Assembly (NCBI GenBank): GCA_964618405.1
Contig: CAZUAY010000237.1
Span: forward strand, 1-6,177
Direction of reading: 5' to 3'
Source: JBBQIY01 sp964618405
GTDB lineage: Bacteria > Verrucomicrobiota > Kiritimatiellia > RFP12 > UBA3636
Length of the DNA stretch: 6,177 nucleotides
In this document: in pieces, positions 1-5,203 of the stretch
How positions within the stretch are numbered: position 1 is the first letter of the stretch
How the letters are laid out: every line of letters begins with the position of its first letter
Made by a program: the position numbers and the translations under genes
Notes under the pieces: generated by a model
What the model saw: the letters and a program-made list of their open reading frames with translations, nothing else
What the model was told of the DNA's origin: nothing
The model's database searches: none

Positions 1-6
1 GGTGAG

Positions 7-64
7 CCTGTAGCCGCGATCGGTGATCGCGGACGATTCCGGCCTCACCGAGGCCAGCCACAGG
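7..64. repeat. REP-like paired hairpin element, left copy
   Basis: Two 26-nt units lie head to head, 7-32 and the reverse complement of 39-64, separated by six bases. Each unit starts with CCTGTRGCY and forms a hairpin with a three-base loop: 14-21 pairs with 25-32 (8 bp, loop GGT) and 41-46 pairs with 50-55 (loop ACC). The units agree at 18 of 26 positions. Six of the eight differences fall at three facing stem positions and keep the pairing, and a seventh turns a C-G pair into T-G. This layout resembles paired REP/BIME elements of other bacteria. The family itself is not one I can name. Positions 21-68 recur at 6043-6090 with a single mismatch. Confidence 0.75.
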
Positions 65-73
65 GGAGAAAAA

Positions 74-101
74 CCTGTAGCCGTTGATGACCGGTCAATG
101 A
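74..101. repeat. Diverged third unit of the REP-like element
   Basis: The ten bases CCTGTAGCCG at 74-83 repeat exactly those at 7-16. After them the sequence differs but still holds an inverted repeat (TTGA at 84-87 facing TCAA at 95-98, around the palindrome TGACCGGTCA at 88-97). Positions 92-101 also pair with 121-130 at nine of ten positions. This looks like a degenerate relative of the units at 7-64, but the similarity is short. Confidence 0.35.
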
Positions 102-154
102 ATCGTGAGTGCGCCCCCCGTCACTGACCGATTACAACGACTTTATTGACTATA

Positions 155-183
155 TTGACAGCGAGAGTTTAAAAGAGAATAAT
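155..183 (+). promoter_or_regulatory. Near-consensus sigma70 promoter for the acetyltransferase gene
   Basis: A perfect TTGACA (155-160), a 17-base spacer and AATAAT (178-183, five of six to consensus) give one of the best promoters in the window. Transcription would start near 190, leaving a leader of about 59 bases before the ATG at 249. The leader has no good Shine-Dalgarno sequence, only AGGG at 232-235, 13 bases from the start. A second, weaker TTGACT lies at 146-151. Confidence 0.65.
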
Positions 184-248
184 GGAGCAATGAAAGCAAA
201 AGCAAAGTAGTTGTGCGTCAATTCAATCATTAGGGTCACTAACGAAAC

Positions 249-734
249 ATGAGAATTGCAACCCAGAAAGATCTACCAGCAATCGTGGCGATCTACAACG
301 CAACCGTTCCGACTCGGCAATCAACTGCCGACATCGTCGACGTGACGATCGAGTCGAGAATGAAATGGTTCAAAGAACATGGTGCTGACACGCGTCCGTT
401 GATGGTTTACGAACAAGATAACGCTGTCGTTGCTTGGGTGAGTTTTCAGTCTTTTTACGGCCGACCCGCATACGTGTACACAGCTGAGATCAGTATTTAC
501 ATTGCGGTGGCGTATCAGGGGAAAGGACTTGGAAAGATGTTGCTTGCGGAAGCGTTGGGCATGACAAATGAACTACGGATCAAGACGGTTCTAGGCTTCG
601 TCTTCGCTCACAATACGCCGAGCATTCGATTGCTCACGTCGTTTGGCTTCACGGAATGGGGCAATCTTCCGAATGTAGCTGAGATGGATGGCAATGAATA
701 CAGTCTGTTGATCTTAGGAAAACGGATCCGATGA
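249..734 (+). CDS. GNAT N-acetyltransferase, phosphinothricin acetyltransferase-like
   Basis: This 161-residue protein is a full-length single-domain GNAT enzyme, which transfers acetyl from acetyl-CoA to an amino group. The conserved features of the Pat/MnaT-type branch are visible in order: IYN then VPTRQSTAD at 16-28, WVSFQSFYGRPAY at 63-75, TAEISIYI at 78-85, the acetyl-CoA-binding loop YQGKGLG at 89-95, GFVFAHNTPS at 116-125 and GFTEWGNLP at 133-141. Members of this branch acetylate phosphinothricin, methionine sulfone/sulfoximine or related small amines. The actual substrate here cannot be read from sequence. It is the only clear plus-strand gene, has its own strong promoter, and is by eye less GC-rich than the fab genes, so recent acquisition is possible but unproven. 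The predicted product is cytoplasmic, with no signal or membrane segment. The ATG at 249 is the first in frame and fits the family length. Confidence 0.9.
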   Translation: MRIATQKDLPAIVAIYNATVPTRQSTADIVDVTIESRMKWFKEHGADTRPLMVYEQDNAVVAWVSFQSFYGRPAYVYTAEISIYIAVAYQGKGLGKMLLAEALGMTNELRIKTVLGFVFAHNTPSIRLLTSFGFTEWGNLPNVAEMDGNEYSLLILGKRIR

Positions 735-859
735 ATTTGAGCAACGGCGACGCAAGCTCCCCACACGATAGATGGTCAAATAATTTCCGTAAACGCTTTT
801 CCTGTGTTCCTCAGCTGGGGTCTGCTTTAATCTTGAAGAGTCCTTCAAGATTAGGGTGA
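731..859 (+). CDS. Possible 42-codon ORF overlapping the acetyltransferase stop
   Basis: An ATG at 731-733 overlaps the TGA of the acetyltransferase (732-734) in the ATGA arrangement typical of translational coupling. It opens a 42-residue frame ending in TGA at 857-859. The predicted peptide begins MNLSNGDASSPHDRW, is hydrophilic and basic in the middle and ends LILKSPSRLG. I recognise no domain. Its last codons coincide with the perfect hairpin at 828-853, which suggests chance or a constraint on structure rather than on protein. Treat as doubtful. Confidence 0.18.
   Translation: MNLSNGDASSPHDRWSNNFRKRFSCVPQLGSALILKSPSRLG
828..853. repeat. Perfect 11-bp inverted repeat with four-base loop
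   Basis: TAATCTTGAAG (828-838) faces CTTCAAGATTA (843-853) around the loop AGTC. No T-run follows on either strand, so it is not a standard intrinsic terminator. It lies between the converging acetyltransferase and fabF genes, where it could end or protect either transcript's 3' end. Two CTGCAG sites follow at 861-866 and 881-886. Confidence 0.55.
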
Positions 860-893
860 GCTGCAGGATATTGAAATTGTCTGCAGAGTACAT

Positions 894-928
894 AAAAAAG
901 GCGCCCCGTATTGCGGAGCGCCTTTTTG
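894..928 (-). terminator. Intrinsic terminator of the fab operon
   Basis: On the minus strand a 9-bp GC-rich stem (914-922 with 900-908, five-base loop) is flanked by an A-run on the 5' side and T-runs on the 3' side, about 14 bases after the fabF stop. One stem position is G-U on the minus-strand RNA but a C-A mismatch on the plus strand, so it folds better as the fabF terminator. The A/T flanks would also let it act weakly on plus-strand transcripts from the acetyltransferase side. Confidence 0.85.
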
Positions 929-941
929 ATGCATACTGTGC

Positions 942-2177
942 TTAGATCTTCTTGAAGATCGCACAAGCATTGTGTCCGCCAAAGCCGAGTGAGTTGTTCA
1001 CGCAGACTTCAACTTTCGTTTCACGAGCGGTGTTGGGCACGTAATCCAGATCGCAATCAGGATCCGGTGTTGTGTAGTTGATCGTGGGCGGGACGACGCC
1101 ATTCTTGATGGCGAGGGCGCAGACGATCGATTCGATCGCACCCGCAGCACCGAGCATGTGGCCAGTCATCGATTTCGAGGACGAAATCATCACGCGGCGT
1201 GCGTCGGCTTCGCCGAGGGCTTGCTTGATGGCAAGCGTCTCGATGCGGTCGTTCATTGGGGTCGAGGTGCCATGCGCGTTGATGTAATGAATGTCGGAGG
1301 CGTTGACGCCAGCGTTCTTCATTGCATCCGTCATGGCACGAGTCGATCCTTCAGCGGTATCGGCTGGAGCGGTCATGTGGAACGCATCGCAAGTCTGTCC
1401 GAAACCGGACACCTCTGCGTAGATTCTCGCACCGCGTTTCATGGCGTGCTCATACGATTCGAGAACGACAACCGCTCCGCCTTCGGCCATGATGAATCCG
1501 TCGCGATCCTTGTCGAATGGGCGACTGGCTGTGGCAGGGTCGTCATTGCGTTTCGAGAGCGCATGGAGAGCCGCGAATCCCGCGATAGAAATCGGGCTGA
1601 CGGCGGCTTCAGCACCACCCGCGAGCATGACGTCCGCGTCGCCAGACTGAATCAGGCGCATGGCGTTGCCGATGCTGTGCAGACCTGAGGCGCAGGCTGA
1701 AATAACGGCGTAGTTGGGCCCTTTGAGGCCGTGTTCGATGGCAACCATGCCGGAGGCGATGTTGACAATGATTTGTGGGATGCAGAAAGGGGAGACTCGC
1801 GTGGGGCCCTTTTCTACCATCTTTAGCACTTCGGCTTCCGTTGTGGTGATACCCCCGACGCCAGAGGAGACAATGCATCCGCAGCGATACGGGTCGCAGG
1901 CGGAGAAGTCAATGCCGGAATCCTTTACGGCCATGGCAGATGCTGCGATGGCGTAGTGTGTGAAAGGATCCATGCGGCGTTGTGCCTTCGGCTCGATGAA
2001 TGCGTTGACGTCGAAGTCCTTGACTTCCCCTGCGATTTGAACAGGGAAGGATGACGCATCGAAACGCGTAATCTTGCCGATGCCGTTGGTGCCAGCCACG
2101 AGCCTGGACCAGAAGGTGTCCAAGTCGGAACCCAAGGGCGATACAACGCCCATACCTGTGATGACTACACGGTGCAT
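942..2177 (-). CDS. fabF: 3-oxoacyl-[acyl-carrier-protein] synthase II (FabF)
   Basis: The 411-residue protein is a full-length elongating ketosynthase. It condenses malonyl-ACP with an acyl-ACP, releasing CO2 and adding two carbons. The Cys-His-His triad is complete: C162 in SACASG, H302 in NAHGTST and H340 in KSMTGHMLGAAG, with the conserved lysine K335. The C-terminal GFGGHN loop (398-403) carries the gatekeeper phenylalanine F399. It is the last gene of the fabD-fabG-acpP-fabF cluster, 140 bases after acpP, and is followed directly by an intrinsic terminator. The start at 2177 gives the normal N terminus (MHRVVITGMGVVSPLG), yet the 25 bases before it are A/T-rich with no Shine-Dalgarno sequence, so initiation may rely on an unstructured leader or coupling. 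FabF rather than FabB is assigned from length and motif set, and because it sits next to acpP. Confidence 0.96.
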   Translation of the reverse strand: MHRVVITGMGVVSPLGSDLDTFWSRLVAGTNGIGKITRFDASSFPVQIAGEVKDFDVNAFIEPKAQRRMDPFTHYAIAASAMAVKDSGIDFSACDPYRCGCIVSSGVGGITTTEAEVLKMVEKGPTRVSPFCIPQIIVNIASGMVAIEHGLKGPNYAVISACASGLHSIGNAMRLIQSGDADVMLAGGAEAAVSPISIAGFAALHALSKRNDDPATASRPFDKDRDGFIMAEGGAVVVLESYEHAMKRGARIYAEVSGFGQTCDAFHMTAPADTAEGSTRAMTDAMKNAGVNASDIHYINAHGTSTPMNDRIETLAIKQALGEADARRVMISSSKSMTGHMLGAAGAIESIVCALAIKNGVVPPTINYTTPDPDCDLDYVPNTARETKVEVCVNNSLGFGGHNACAIFKKI

Positions 2178-2317
2178 AATTTTATTTTTGCAGTATTGTT
2201 GTTTACGATGCGGCTAGACTGTCCGCGTCTATTCAGTAAAAGGAATGAACGGCGACAAGATGAAATCCGGTCAGCCGTTCTGAACCGGCCCATGCCGGGG
2301 ATCTGCAGGAGACCGAA
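2178..2317 (-). other. acpP-fabF gap with inverted repeats, no clear promoter
   Basis: This is the longest gap inside the operon. It holds GAACGGC (2247-2253) facing GCCGTTC (2274-2280) over a 20-base loop, and a small 5-bp GCCGG hairpin near 2288-2301. The part next to fabF is A/T-rich. I looked for a sigma70 promoter on the minus strand and found only poor matches. The structures could change fabF dosage relative to acpP by pausing or RNA processing, which is an inference. Confidence 0.3.
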
Positions 2318-2575
2318 TTACAGCGTCTCGGGAACGCCTTTGCCACGGAGGAATTCGATGACCGATCCAACGGTTTCGAACTTCTCGGCATCGGACTCGG
2401 GAATGCTTTCGCCGATGTAATCTTTGAATGCGTCTTCGATGTTCATCATGAGTTCAGCCTGGTCGAGCGAGTCGGCTCCGAGGTCATTGACGAAGTGAGC
2501 CTCAGGCTTAACTTCGGATTCGTTGCTGTGGAGGCTTTCGACGACGATTTGCTTTACTTTTTCTTCGAGGGTCAT
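2318..2575 (-). CDS. acpP: Acyl carrier protein
   Basis: This is an 85-residue acidic protein with the classic ACP fold signature. The phosphopantetheine attachment site is S36 in GADSLDQAELMM, where a holo-ACP synthase encoded elsewhere would attach the 4'-phosphopantetheine arm. It carries the growing acyl chain between FabD, FabF and FabG, whose genes flank it. The helix II recognition region (L37 to about F50) is acidic, as expected for docking to the basic patches of fatty-acid synthesis enzymes. An AAGGA Shine-Dalgarno sequence (minus strand, 2588-2584) lies eight bases before the ATG. It is the strongest ribosome-binding site in the operon, in keeping with the high ACP level cells need. 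Confidence 0.97.
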   Translation of the reverse strand: MTLEEKVKQIVVESLHSNESEVKPEAHFVNDLGADSLDQAELMMNIEDAFKDYIGESIPESDAEKFETVGSVIEFLRGKGVPETL

Positions 2576-2583
2576 GGTATGAT

Positions 2584-2588
2584 TCCTT
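2584..2588 (-). promoter_or_regulatory. Strong ribosome-binding site of acpP
   Basis: AAGGA on the minus strand sits eight bases from the acpP ATG. fabD and fabF lack any such motif and fabG has only GGAAG at about 12 bases, so this site probably sets the excess of ACP over the enzymes. Confidence 0.7.
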
Positions 2589-2651
2589 GGTTCGTGTGTT
2601 GGTTCTTGTTGAAGTTAGTGCGCTCTTGCGAGTGCGTTAGGGAAACTAAAA

Positions 2652-3386
2652 TTAGGGCATCAACATGCCGCCATTGACGCTGATCGTCTGGCCTGTGATG
2701 TAGGTTGAATTGTCGCCTGCGAGGAACGAAACTGCTTTCGCGATATCGGCTGGTGATCCGAGGCGCTTCATGGGGATGTTCTCCATCATCTTGTTCTTCA
2801 CTTCATCGGAAAGGACTTCGGTCATTTTCGATGCGATGAATCCAGGGGCGACGGCATTGACGCGGACGTTGCGTCCGGCGAGTTCGCGTGCGGCGGACTT
2901 GGTGAAGGCGATGAGGCCGCCCTTGGAGGCAGAGTAGTTACACTGCCCCGCGTTGCCCATGATGCCCACGATGGAGGCGATGTTGACGACGGATCCCGTG
3001 CGAGCCTTCATCATGTACTTGGTCACGGTCTTTGTGACGAGGAAGGAGCCCTTGAGGTTGATGTCGAGAACGGCATCCCAATCCTCTTCGCTCATGCGCA
3101 TCAAGAGGCCATCCTTTGTGATGCCGGCGTTGTTAACGCAAATATCGATCTGGCCGAACTGCTCGATCGCGGAGGCAATACCCTTTTCAATGCTCTCAGC
3201 ACTGGCGACGTTGAGCTCAAGTGCAACTGCATTCTTGCCGAGCGCCTTGATCGCGTCGACCGTCTCGCCACACCACTCTGCCTTGAGATCGCAAACGACG
3301 ATGTTGTCTACGCCGTCTGCGGCGAGTTGTTCACAAATTGCACGGCCGATGCCGCGAGCTGAACCAGTAACAATGGCTGTCTTCAT
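2652..3386 (-). CDS. fabG: 3-oxoacyl-[acyl-carrier-protein] reductase (FabG)
   Basis: The 244-residue classical short-chain dehydrogenase/reductase reduces 3-oxoacyl-ACP to 3-hydroxyacyl-ACP with NADPH. The Rossmann glycine motif TGSARGIG (7-14), the NNAG motif (85-88) and the full tetrad N110, S138, Y151 and K155 (YSASK) are present, as is the C-terminal TGQTISVNGGM stretch typical of FabG. Its length is normal for the family. It lies 37 bases after fabD and 76 bases before acpP on the same strand, so all are probably one transcript. GGAAG about 12 bases before the ATG is a rather distant Shine-Dalgarno sequence. SDR enzymes are hard to tell apart by sequence alone, but the position between fabD and acpP makes the FabG assignment firm. 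Confidence 0.96.
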   Translation of the reverse strand: MKTAIVTGSARGIGRAICEQLAADGVDNIVVCDLKAEWCGETVDAIKALGKNAVALELNVASAESIEKGIASAIEQFGQIDICVNNAGITKDGLLMRMSEEDWDAVLDINLKGSFLVTKTVTKYMMKARTGSVVNIASIVGIMGNAGQCNYSASKGGLIAFTKSAARELAGRNVRVNAVAPGFIASKMTEVLSDEVKNKMMENIPMKRLGSPADIAKAVSFLAGDNSTYITGQTISVNGGMLMP

Positions 3387-3423
3387 AGAAAAGGTATTCT
3401 TCCGTTAAGAGGTTAGTGTGGGA

Positions 3424-4344
3424 TTAAAGGGACTGTGCCACGCTCTGAGCCTGCTCGGCGGAGGCGACGTTAAAGAGGGCTGCTTCGGGGGCTGCGCGCT
3501 TGATGAGGCCCGTGAGAACTTTGCCGGGTCCAAATTCAACAAACTTCGTGGTGGCGTTCGCACTCATCCACGCGATGTTGTCGGTCCAGCGGACGGAGCC
3601 GGTGATCTGCGCAAGCATCGCTTTGCGGATTTCATCGGGGGAGCCGTGGGGGAGACCTGTGAAGTTTGAAAGAACGGGAATTGAGGGCGTCTTGATCTCG
3701 GCCTGTGCGAGCACGGCGGCGAGCTTCTCGGCCGCAGGAGCCATGAATGCAGAGTGATAGGCACCGGCAACGGGAAGGACGATGGCACGAGCACCTTTTT
3801 CAGCAGCAAGCTTCGCAGCGGCATCAACCTGCTCTTTGGAGCCAGAGAGTACGGTCTGTTCGGCAGAATTGTAGTTAGAAACGGTGCAACCCGATGCAGC
3901 GGCAATTTCTTTCGCGACATCGACCGAGACGCGGATGATTGAGACCATGCCAGAAGGATTGGCTTCGCAGGCTTCCTGCATCAGGCGACCGCGGGCTTCG
4001 AGGATGCGGACGGCTTGTTCGAAGGAAACGGCTCCAGAGGCCCAGAGTGCAGTCCACTCGCCAAGGCTAAGACCAGCAAAAGAGGTGAAGGTTACTTCAG
4101 GGCGCAATTTGCGGAATGCTGTGAAGCAAGCGGCGCTCATCACAAAGATGGCTGGCTGGCAGATGTTCGTCTTGGTCAGCTCTTCGGCCGGGCCTTCGAA
4201 GCAGAAGGAAGAAAGCTTGAAACCGAGGATATCATCTGCCTTCGCAAAAAGTGCTGCACATTCAGGGTAGGCGTCTGCGAGATCCTTGCCCATGCCCACG
4301 GCCTGCGCTCCTTGTCCTGCGAATACTGCTGAAATGTCGTTCAT
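3424..4344 (-). CDS. fabD: Malonyl-CoA:ACP transacylase (FabD)
   Basis: The 306-residue protein moves malonyl from CoA to the ACP arm and so supplies the extender unit to FabF. Visible motifs are GQGAQ at 10-14 (oxyanion-hole glutamine Q11), the nucleophile S93 in GLSLGE (91-96), R118 in EARGRLMQEA and catalytic H197 in GAYHSAFM, then the C-terminal EFGPGKVLTGLI. The residue before the nucleophile is Leu, where E. coli FabD has His (GHSLGE). The catalytic histidine is the distant one, so activity should be kept. To my recollection this Leu form is common in PVC bacteria. It is the first gene of the operon, with a candidate promoter 50-80 bases upstream and no clear Shine-Dalgarno sequence before its ATG. 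The start is set by the conserved N terminus (AVFAGQGAQ). Confidence 0.96.
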   Translation of the reverse strand: MNDISAVFAGQGAQAVGMGKDLADAYPECAALFAKADDILGFKLSSFCFEGPAEELTKTNICQPAIFVMSAACFTAFRKLRPEVTFTSFAGLSLGEWTALWASGAVSFEQAVRILEARGRLMQEACEANPSGMVSIIRVSVDVAKEIAAASGCTVSNYNSAEQTVLSGSKEQVDAAAKLAAEKGARAIVLPVAGAYHSAFMAPAAEKLAAVLAQAEIKTPSIPVLSNFTGLPHGSPDEIRKAMLAQITGSVRWTDNIAWMSANATTKFVEFGPGKVLTGLIKRAAPEAALFNVASAEQAQSVAQSL

Positions 4345-4397
4345 GTTTTACTGGTATGCTGATCGGTGTCCGAATAATGTTCGAAAAAAGAATGGCC

Positions 4398-4426
4398 ATT
4401 ATGGCACATTGGGAAGGGTTTGAAAA
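4398..4426 (-). promoter_or_regulatory. Candidate promoter of the fab operon
   Basis: On the minus strand, TTTTCA (4426-4421, four of six to TTGACA) and CATAAT (4403-4398, five of six to TATAAT) are 17 bases apart. The start point would fall near 4391, giving a leader of about 47 bases to the fabD ATG. It is the best match upstream of fabD, but its -35 box is only moderate. Confidence 0.45.
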
Positions 4427-4429
4427 CCC
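4416..4429. promoter_or_regulatory. Palindrome overlapping the fab promoter -35 box
   Basis: GGGTTT (4416-4421) faces AAACCC (4424-4429) with two bases between. It covers the whole putative -35 box, a usual place for a repressor to bind. I cannot match it to a known fatty-acid regulator site such as that of FapR or FadR. Operator function is an inference. Confidence 0.3.
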
Positions 4430-4441
4430 CAAAATGCTCTC

Positions 4442-4472
4442 ATTTCAAAAAAAAGTGTATTTTTTTTGAAAT
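4442..4472. repeat. Perfect 13-bp inverted repeat (hairpin 1), A8/T8 arms
   Basis: ATTTC followed by A8 (4442-4454) faces T8 followed by GAAAT (4460-4472) around the loop GTGTA. Its right arm is shared with the next hairpin, so the two cannot form at once on one strand. The U8 arm may give it a terminator-like role, but it is not the standard GC stem plus U-tail. Confidence 0.75.
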
Positions 4473-4495
4473 CTGGCCTCGGGCCAGATTTCAAA
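4465..4495. repeat. Perfect 14-bp inverted repeat (hairpin 2)
   Basis: TTTGAAATCTGGCC (4465-4478) faces GGCCAGATTTCAAA (4482-4495) around TCG. It shares 4465-4472 with hairpin 1 and abuts hairpin 3 with no gap. On the minus strand it lies after the deaminase gene and before the fab promoter. Confidence 0.8.
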
Positions 4496-4520
4496 CCTGC
4501 AGGCAGAGACTGCCTGCAGG
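4496..4520. repeat. Perfect 11-bp inverted repeat (hairpin 3)
   Basis: CCTGCAGGCAG (4496-4506) faces CTGCCTGCAGG (4510-4520) around AGA. It is GC-rich and stable and starts at the base right after hairpin 2. On the minus strand it is followed by only three T, so it is not a clear terminator for the deaminase gene. Confidence 0.75.
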
Positions 4521-4533
4521 GAGAGTGTAAAAA

Positions 4534-4617
4534 GGGGACTGCTCTCGGCGATGGCATGGCTGGGGACTGCTCTCGGCGATGGAGTAAAAGGGGACTGCTC
4601 TCGCCGATGGCGTGGCT
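4534..4617. repeat. Three 28-bp tandem repeats with alternating tails
   Basis: Units start at 4534, 4562 and 4590, and a fourth decays after GGGGA at 4618. Each has a 21-base core starting GGGGACTGCTCTC; the first two cores are identical and the third differs by one base. The seven-base tail alternates: CATGGCT, AGTAAAA, CGTGGCT, and a GTAAAA-like stretch also precedes unit 1. The true period is therefore 56 bp. There are no spacers, so it is not a CRISPR array, and 28 is not a multiple of three, which argues against coding. Confidence 0.85.
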
Positions 4618-4668
4618 GGGGATGCGAGCAGAGGTTGCGTGTAGAGGGAGAATAAAAAGGCAAGCGCC

Positions 4669-5178
4669 TCACTGCTCTCTTACCAGCGTTGGGCGATGGT
4701 AGTGCTCGATGTGACGGCAGAGCACGTTCGCTTCGGCGAGGAGTGCGCGGGTTTGTTCGTTAAAGGAGTATTCCTCGTCGTAGATCACTTCCTTGATCCC
4801 CGCGTTGATGATCATCTTCGCGCAGGTGAGGCACGGACTGAGCGTGACATAAATAGCAGAGTCTTTTGTGGAGATGCCGTGATAAGCAGCTTGCGTGAGG
4901 CTGTTCTCCTCCGCATGGGAGCAGATGCAATCGCCGAGGCCGCTTCCCGAGGGCGCGGTACTTGCGCAACGAGGGCAACCGCCATCCATACAATTTTTCA
5001 CGCCACGAGGCGTGCCGTTGTACCCAGTCGAGATGATACGCCGGTCTTTGACGATGATCGCTGCAACCCGGCGACGCGAGCAGTTACCGCGCGAGCTGAC
5101 AACATGCGCGATGTCCATGAAGTAGGTGTCCCAGTCGGGACGGCTGTCGCTCGGCTTACCAGTGCTTTGTTCTTCCAT
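4669..5178 (-). CDS. Deoxycytidylate (dCMP) deaminase family protein
   Basis: This 169-residue zinc-dependent deaminase is expected to turn dCMP into dUMP, the substrate of thymidylate synthase. The catalytic site is complete: H88-A89-E90 and P115-C-L-T-C119, in which H88, C116 and C119 bind zinc and E90 is the proton shuttle. GYNGTPRG (52-59) and the cysteine-rich insert C63-MDGGCPRC-71 with C84 and C86 match the dCMP deaminase/ComEB branch rather than tRNA adenosine or cytidine deaminases; such inserts bind a structural zinc in relatives. A good Shine-Dalgarno sequence, AAGAGG (5192-5187), is eight bases before the ATG. It lies 153 bases after the cyclophilin gene on the same strand, with most of the gap filled by repeats, and I see no promoter of its own. 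Cotranscription is therefore possible. The substrate is inferred from family. Confidence 0.88.
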   Translation of the reverse strand: MEEQSTGKPSDSRPDWDTYFMDIAHVVSSRGNCSRRRVAAIIVKDRRIISTGYNGTPRGVKNCMDGGCPRCASTAPSGSGLGDCICSHAEENSLTQAAYHGISTKDSAIYVTLSPCLTCAKMIINAGIKEVIYDEEYSFNEQTRALLAEANVLCRHIEHYHRPTLVREQ

Positions 5179-5186
5179 GTCAAAAT

Positions 5187-5192
5187 CCTCTT
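5187..5192 (-). promoter_or_regulatory. Ribosome-binding site of the dCMP deaminase gene
   Basis: AAGAGG on the minus strand, eight bases before the ATG, fixes the start at 5178. It also forms one side of the short inverted repeat CCTC-TTA-GAGG (5187-5197), so its access could depend on local folding. Confidence 0.6.
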
Positions 5193-5203
5193 AGAGGCGA
5201 TAC

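Larger units (their letters stand above)
4345..4668. other. 324-bp intergenic region: promoter, packed hairpins, tandem repeat
   Basis: No gene is supported here. From fabD outward it holds a short leader, a candidate minus-strand promoter (4398-4426), a 14-bp palindrome on its -35 box, three consecutive long hairpins (4442-4520), a 28-bp tandem repeat (4534-4617) and about 50 bases of A/G-rich sequence before the deaminase stop. A small stem (AGGC facing GCCT, then T4) right after that stop is a weak terminator candidate. Confidence 0.7.

Noticed and set aside
109..210. Open frame ending in DYIDSESLKENNGAMKAKAK that could be the tail of a lost protein
   Set aside because: It is only 33 codons with a GTG start and overlaps the near-perfect promoter at 155-183, which explains the sequence better. 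A displaced gene tail remains possible but unsupported.
828..853. Intrinsic terminator of the acetyltransferase gene
   Set aside because: The stem is perfect but no T-run follows on either strand, so I list it only as an inverted repeat.
1..940. Integron cassette: lone acetyltransferase flanked by hairpins
   Set aside because: No attC-like pair of RYYYAAC and GTTRRRY core sites was found around the gene, and it has its own promoter, unlike most cassettes.
1158..1688. 176-codon plus-strand frame inside fabF
   Set aside because: It is antisense to a fully conserved ketosynthase and lacks protein-family features. It is a by-product of codon bias.
2178..2317. Separate promoter for fabF
   Set aside because: The best minus-strand boxes near 2225-2265 match sigma70 consensus at only two or three positions in the -10 box.
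4534..4621. CRISPR-like array of 28-bp repeats
   Set aside because: The repeats are directly adjacent with only alternating seven-base tails. There are no unique spacers and no cas genes in the window.
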